From the NCBI RefSeq assembly GCF_015206895.1, contig NZ_JADEXU010000039.1, positions 1-56,919 of the forward strand: DNA of 56,919 bases, written 5' to 3'. Below are positions 53,377 to 56,919 of this stretch, piece by piece. This DNA comes from Nostoc sp. LEGE 12450. Its GTDB lineage: Bacteria > Cyanobacteriota > Cyanobacteriia > Cyanobacteriales > Nostocaceae. The first letter of the stretch is position 1, and each line of letters opens with the position of its first letter. The notes below the pieces were generated by a model. That model had not been told where the DNA came from. It did not search any database and saw only the letters and a program-made list of their open reading frames with translations. The translations under genes were made by a program, and so were the position numbers.

Positions 53377-53929
53377 ATTGATAGTTTTTAGAAATAAATA
53401 TTTTGTCTAGGCTTGACCAAATAGTAGCCTATTATCACGAAAGGCAATTATAAAAAGTAGCTTAAGATAGATTTTCTTGGAATTAGACACATCAATGTAT
53501 TATAAGTATCATTTTGAGTAGAAAATATTTGGACGGAATTATTTCATTTATGTCTGAAAAACAACAGTTACAGACACTAATTGCTGTGTGTATTGACCGT
53601 AGGCTTGGGTAAAACCAAGAAAATTAGATACCGAAGCAGCCAATGCGTTTGTATAGAAAAATAAAAATATTGTGAGAATACTTAGCAGAGACAACAAAGT
53701 GTCTTTTGCCAACCCAGATGATAAATATATTTCATCTTGGGTTACAACAAGCAGCCTTGAAACCGCCTATGCTTCCTTAAAGATGATAAGATGTGGAAAT
53801 TTCAATCAACGCTGGAAACCCAGCATATATCTATAATATTAACAAATAAGCTTAGGCTACAACCAATATATTCTTTAATAATATAAAGATATTTCAAGAT
53901 ATCTTGACTTTTTCCCAGAAGTCTATCTG
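53377..53929. other. Intergenic region before ycf20
   Basis: 553 bp, AT-rich, no supported gene. A segment at about 53788-53835 (AAGATGTGGAAATTTCAATC) resembles one at about 42119-42140 after the cyclase gene (GAGATGTAGAAATTTCAACA); this may be a dispersed repeat. Only single copies are present, so it is not an array. Confidence 0.45.
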
Positions 53930-54262
53930 ATGCAAAACACTCGTCTGAATAACTTGTTGGATGCCATTGCTACACGCTTAGGGCAATGGTTTTTAAATCC
54001 TTGGCGGCGATTATCGTTGCTGATAATTAGTTTTTTGTTTGGTTTTTTTCTGGGAAACGCAGCTTCCACTACAGCTGGTCAACGGGCAGAATTAGATATT
54101 GTGGTAGCTGGTTTTTTAGTTGTGTTAACGGAAGTTACTAGTAGAATATTTTACAGTCAGAGCTTTTTTACTAGGCGATCGCTCTTTGTAGAATCACTAA
54201 ATCTCCTCAAAGTTGGTTTCACCTACAGCCTGTTTCTCGAAGCCTTTAAGCTGGGATCGTGA
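53930..54262 (+). CDS. ycf20: Ycf20/DUF565 membrane protein
   Basis: 110 aa with two to three hydrophobic helices: LSLLIISFLFGFFLGNAAST, then ELDIVVAGFLVVLTEVTSRI. Cyanobacterial and plastid Ycf20-family protein, implicated in photoprotection in algae; the molecular role is unclear. The start MQNTRLNNLLDAIATRLGQW is typical. It is followed 53 bases later by the glycerate kinase gene, separated by a GGGGAGC-rich repeat tract, possibly co-transcribed. Confidence 0.88.
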   Translation: MQNTRLNNLLDAIATRLGQWFLNPWRRLSLLIISFLFGFFLGNAASTTAGQRAELDIVVAGFLVVLTEVTSRIFYSQSFFTRRSLFVESLNLLKVGFTYSLFLEAFKLGS

Positions 54263-54315
54263 GAATAGGCAGGGGAGCGGAGGCGCAGGGGAGCAAAGGG
54301 GCATAAGGGGAAATT

Positions 54316-55368
54316 ATGAGTTTGTGGCTGGGTGAAATTTTAATTTCAGAAACTGTAACTGAAACTTGGCAGCAGCAAGCAAGAGAAGCAGCACTAGCAG
54401 ATAAGTTAAGAGCAAAAGCTTTTGGGATCGCGCCGGAAAATGTCGATGAAGCGATCGCTTTTCGATCGCACTTATTAAAATCTGTCCTCCCAGCTTTTAG
54501 CCAATTCTGCCAAACTAGCCTCCAGGTAGAACCAAAGAAAATGTTACAGGTATTGTGGGACTTGTGGCTGCCTTTGGGGATCAAACTAGCATCGCAGCGC
54601 CAACAGTTGGAACGCCCTCTAATTCAGGGAATATTGGGAGGACAAGGCACTGGTAAAACTACAATGTCTAAAGTTCTCAGCTTGATTCTGAATCAGTTGG
54701 GATACCAGACTCTAAGTTTATCTTTAGATGACTTATATAAAACTTACAGCGATCGCTTGGTTTTAACACAGCAAGATCCGCGCTTGATTTGGCGCGGCCC
54801 ACCAGGAACTCACGATGTAGATTTAGGCTTAAATGTATTAGATCAGATCCGTCAGTCGCAAAGTTCAGTTATGGTTCCCCGCTTTGATAAATCTGCATAC
54901 AAAGGCGCTGGCGATCGCACTACTTCAGAAATGGTTACAGGTATAGATATTGTACTATTTGAAGGTTGGTTTGTGGGTGTACGACCAATTAATGCAGATG
55001 TATTTGATACTGCACCACCGCCAATTGTCACAAATGAAGATAGAGCATTTGCTCGTGATATGAATCTTCGCCTCCATAATTATTTACCACTGTGGGATCG
55101 ATTGGACAGCTTAATTGTGCTATATCCAACCGATTATCGCTGTTCTTTGGAGTGGCGCAAACAGGCGGAACAGCAGATGATTGCTGCGGGTAAGTCGGGG
55201 ATGACCAATGCAGAGATAGAGCAATTTGTCAATTATTTTTGGCGATCGCTTCACCCGGAATTATTTATCAAGCCCTTGGTAAAAGATGCAACAGCAGTTG
55301 ATCTAGTGGTTGAAATTCATGCCGATCATAGCTTTGGTGAAGTGTATTGCGATCGGGCTAATTCGTAA
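54316..55368 (+). CDS. D-glycerate 3-kinase (GLYK type)
   Basis: 350 aa. Phosphorylates glycerate to 3-phosphoglycerate, the last step of photorespiration. P-loop GILGGQGTGKTTMSKVLSL (about 109-127), followed by LSLDDLYKTYSDR and the conserved RGPPGTHDVDLG (about 160-171). IVLFEGWFVGVRPI (about 215-228) is the Walker-B-like region. The length and the NYFWRSLHPELFIKPL end fit the plant/cyanobacterial class III enzyme. The start ATG 54316 is preceded by AAGGGGAAATT. Confidence 0.92.
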   Translation: MSLWLGEILISETVTETWQQQAREAALADKLRAKAFGIAPENVDEAIAFRSHLLKSVLPAFSQFCQTSLQVEPKKMLQVLWDLWLPLGIKLASQRQQLERPLIQGILGGQGTGKTTMSKVLSLILNQLGYQTLSLSLDDLYKTYSDRLVLTQQDPRLIWRGPPGTHDVDLGLNVLDQIRQSQSSVMVPRFDKSAYKGAGDRTTSEMVTGIDIVLFEGWFVGVRPINADVFDTAPPPIVTNEDRAFARDMNLRLHNYLPLWDRLDSLIVLYPTDYRCSLEWRKQAEQQMIAAGKSGMTNAEIEQFVNYFWRSLHPELFIKPLVKDATAVDLVVEIHADHSFGEVYCDRANS

Positions 55369-55424
55369 TTCGTAGCAATCATGTCCGGTGGGTAATAGTT
55401 ACGCGATGTGCAACTTATTCTTAG

Positions 55425-55511
55425 AACCTCTCTCCAAACCTCTTCCCGAAACGGAGAGAGGCTTTGATTCTTGCTCCCCTTCCCTGCAAGGGAAGGGGCT
55501 GGGGGTTAGGT
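55425..55511. repeat. Palindromic repeat of the AACCTCTC...GGTTAGGTT family
   Basis: AACCTCTCTCCAAACCTCTT on the left, an inner CGGAGAGAGG, and AAGGGGCTGGGGGTTAGGT on the right. It is a relative of 17381-17465. It lies just after the glycerate kinase stop and may terminate it. The following stretch to 55791 holds no convincing gene. Confidence 0.8.
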
Positions 55512-55791
55512 TTGAAAGAAAATTGCACACGGCGCAATAGTTATGATTCCCAAAGTAATTGTATTCCTCACGCCAGTTGCTCGCTTGGGCAAACGCCTTA
55601 GTGCTAGCCTCTCCATTTGGGAAAAGATCGCGCTGGCTCCTTTTAATGCCCTCCTTACTTGCGGGCTATCCATTACCCGGTTCTTTATCAACAAAACTAC
55701 AACTCACTTAAACATAAGACTAATGGATAGACCACAAGGGAAGGGGAGTAAGATTCAAGGTCTTTTAGAGCGAGAAAATTAACAGCAGGAT

Positions 55792-56007
55792 TTAGTAGAC
55801 TACTTGCCACCAACCGAAGGCTGGGCCAATAAAACGGATAGTTGCCCATCCTATAACCATAAGGATAATGCCTATCCAAGCACCACGAGTTGTCCAACTG
55901 ACAAATTGTTCGCCTTGAGTTTTTGTGATGGGAACCCAAGGCAAGATGCGAGTCTCTTGACCGTATGTTTCCCCGTGTGTGGTTTTACGACGCTTTGCTT
56001 CACCCAT
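55792..56007 (-). CDS. DUF2839 small membrane protein
   Basis: 71 aa from the ATG at 56007 (MGEAKRRKTTHGETYGQET); a longer frame from 56016 is possible. The basic MGEAKRRK start, then a C-terminal hydrophobic hairpin (TTRGAWIGIILMVIGWATIR, FIGPAFGWW) are characteristic of DUF2839, found in cyanobacteria. Function unknown. It is a lone minus-strand gene facing the glycerate kinase repeat. Confidence 0.85.
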   Translation of the reverse strand: MGEAKRRKTTHGETYGQETRILPWVPITKTQGEQFVSWTTRGAWIGIILMVIGWATIRFIGPAFGWWQVVY

Positions 56008-56106
56008 AATCAGCAACTCAAATTTTACTTAGGTTCTAAATTTATCTTGCCAGGAATCATGGCTATAGACAATTGGGGAATGGGGAATGGGAAATGGGAA
56101 ATGACT

Positions 56107-56919
56107 TTAAGCAGAATTTTCTTCATCGGTATTAGAAAACAAACTTGGGTCGAGATAGTTAATACGTGCCAGAGGGCTTAAGGCAGTAAGAATTTGAGCG
56201 CCGTAGCTACGATTAACTACACGACTATCAAGTAAAGCAACAATGCCTTGACTTTCTCGGACTGGCGCGATCGCTCTTTGTAATTCATTCAAGGCTGCTG
56301 GCAATAAATATAAACGAAACCAATCTTGATGCGATCGCTTATAAAGAGCTACCCTACCAGCTACTAGTGGATTTTCTAAAGATGGTAAAGGTAAAGTAGC
56401 AATAATTAACAAATGGGGTGCTGGTAAGACTCGCTGATGTTCTCGCCAAAATTCCCAACCGCTAATTAAAATACCATTTTCATCTAAACAAGTTTTTTCT
56501 ACCTGCACCCGCGAACCAAACTCTGATGCCAGAATTGTCGCCACTTGAGCCTTTAGTGGTACATCTCCCACCAAGACAACCGTTAATCCTGGTGCTGTAG
56601 CACTTAGACAAACCAATGTGCGGACTTTGTGAATAAATGCCGCTTGAAATTCTGGCGTGTTAGGTAAGGGCAATTTATAGGGTACATACAGTTGAATTGC
56701 TTCCGCTTGACTCTCCGAGGAGAATTTCAGGCAAGTTAAATCTTCCAAACCAAGGCGCTGTCGGAAAAGAGGAGCCTCAGTTTCCGGTTCTATAGCGCTG
56801 CCAATTAAAACTACTGGTTGTCGCTGCCATAAGGGTAAGAGGATTTCTCTTAATTCCATTGGGGCATAGTGCAAAGAAAATAAACCTTGTCTATGGGCTA
56901 TAGTCGCCCAGAAGAGGGG
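56107..56919 (-). CDS. DinG-like DNA helicase, C-terminal part (gene runs off the right edge)
   Basis: The frame is open through the window edge: upstream of TTG 56874 it continues for 15 codons with no stop to base 56919, so this is a 3' fragment, not a complete 255-aa gene. The visible part has QPVVLIGSAIEPETEAPLFR (helicase motif region), LVCLSATAPGLTVVLVGDVP, LISGWEFWREHQRVLPAPHL, and FRLYLLPAALNELQRAIAPV with VALLDSRVVNRSYGAQILTAL near the end (motif VI type). It probably is a cyanobacterial superfamily 2 helicase of the DinG/XPD group. Confidence 0.75.
   Translation of the reverse strand, partial: PLFWATIAHRQGLFSLHYAPMELREILLPLWQRQPVVLIGSAIEPETEAPLFRQRLGLEDLTCLKFSSESQAEAIQLYVPYKLPLPNTPEFQAAFIHKVRTLVCLSATAPGLTVVLVGDVPLKAQVATILASEFGSRVQVEKTCLDENGILISGWEFWREHQRVLPAPHLLIIATLPLPSLENPLVAGRVALYKRSHQDWFRLYLLPAALNELQRAIAPVRESQGIVALLDSRVVNRSYGAQILTALSPLARINYLDPSLFSNTDEENSA

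Noticed and set aside
55543..55782. 79-codon plus-strand frame after glycerate kinase
   Set aside because: No Shine-Dalgarno, unlikely composition, and the 3' half overlaps repeat-like sequence; a gene remnant cannot be excluded.

Overview
The window comes from a filamentous, heterocyst-forming type cyanobacterium close to Nostoc/Anabaena. The evidence is the photosystem genes psaC and psbQ, a ycf20-type gene, a short cyanobacterial Hfq beside dapF, a complete ebo gene set, very many HIP1 octamers (GCGATCGC), and abundant Nostoc-style interspersed repeats (heptamer STRRs, palindromic repeats, tandem arrays). No rRNA, tRNA, CRISPR array, integrase or intact transposase was recognised.

Layout. 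0.3-6 kb: a palindromic repeat element, a 50-aa protein gene, then the NAD block pncB-nadD-nrtR-nadE. A 13-bp perfect inverted repeat overlaps the pncB promoter and is the best candidate operator for the NrtR-type regulator encoded in the same block. 6.1-10.3 kb: a two-gene retropepsin-like module, a 21-bp tandem array, and a large LRR-Roc-COR-TIR protein. 10.7-15.1 kb: a peptidoglycan-binding/transpeptidase-like protein, hemJ, an alpha/beta-hydrolase-fold protein, thiO-like oxidase and psbQ. 15.6-20.2 kb: an unknown protein, an esterase-like protein and a caspase-NB-ARC-TPR protein split into two overlapping reading frames. 20.8-29.9 kb: catalase, then eboF-E-C-B-A on the minus strand with eboD divergent. 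30-34 kb: hfq/dapF, a DMT exporter, and an ada-alkA alkylation-repair pair. 34.2-42.9 kb: a decayed and an intact hicB, a small antitoxin-like gene, a NACHT-HEAT protein, two Uma2-type nucleases, a methyltransferase-HIT fusion and a diguanylate cyclase. 43.6-56.9 kb: serA, prmA, a DUF4157-like candidate injection-system cargo, a repeat-dense stretch with a GIY-YIG gene, glmS, psaC, a lipoprotein, ycf20, glycerate kinase, a DUF2839 protein and the C-terminal part of a DinG-like helicase running off the right edge.

How parts work together. The first block makes NAD from nicotinate and probably senses its own product. The ebo set is known from the literature to serve export of scytonemin-type precursors to the periplasm. 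ada and alkA form an adaptive-response pair. Three separate large signal-transducing NTPase proteins (ROCO-TIR, caspase-NB-ARC-TPR, NACHT-HEAT) lie within about 31 kb. All three carry repeat sensor domains; the LRR and HEAT arrays are nearly identical at DNA level, and the TPR protein carries a copied piece of the adjacent NB-ARC gene. This looks like recent diversification of conflict or cell-death type sensors.

The most unusual points are the insertion of a copied P-loop segment into the TPR protein, the candidate eCIS cargo with a Cys-His-Asp triad, the HIT domain whose catalytic histidine is serine, and interspersed repeats that appear to have rewritten the C-termini of several genes.
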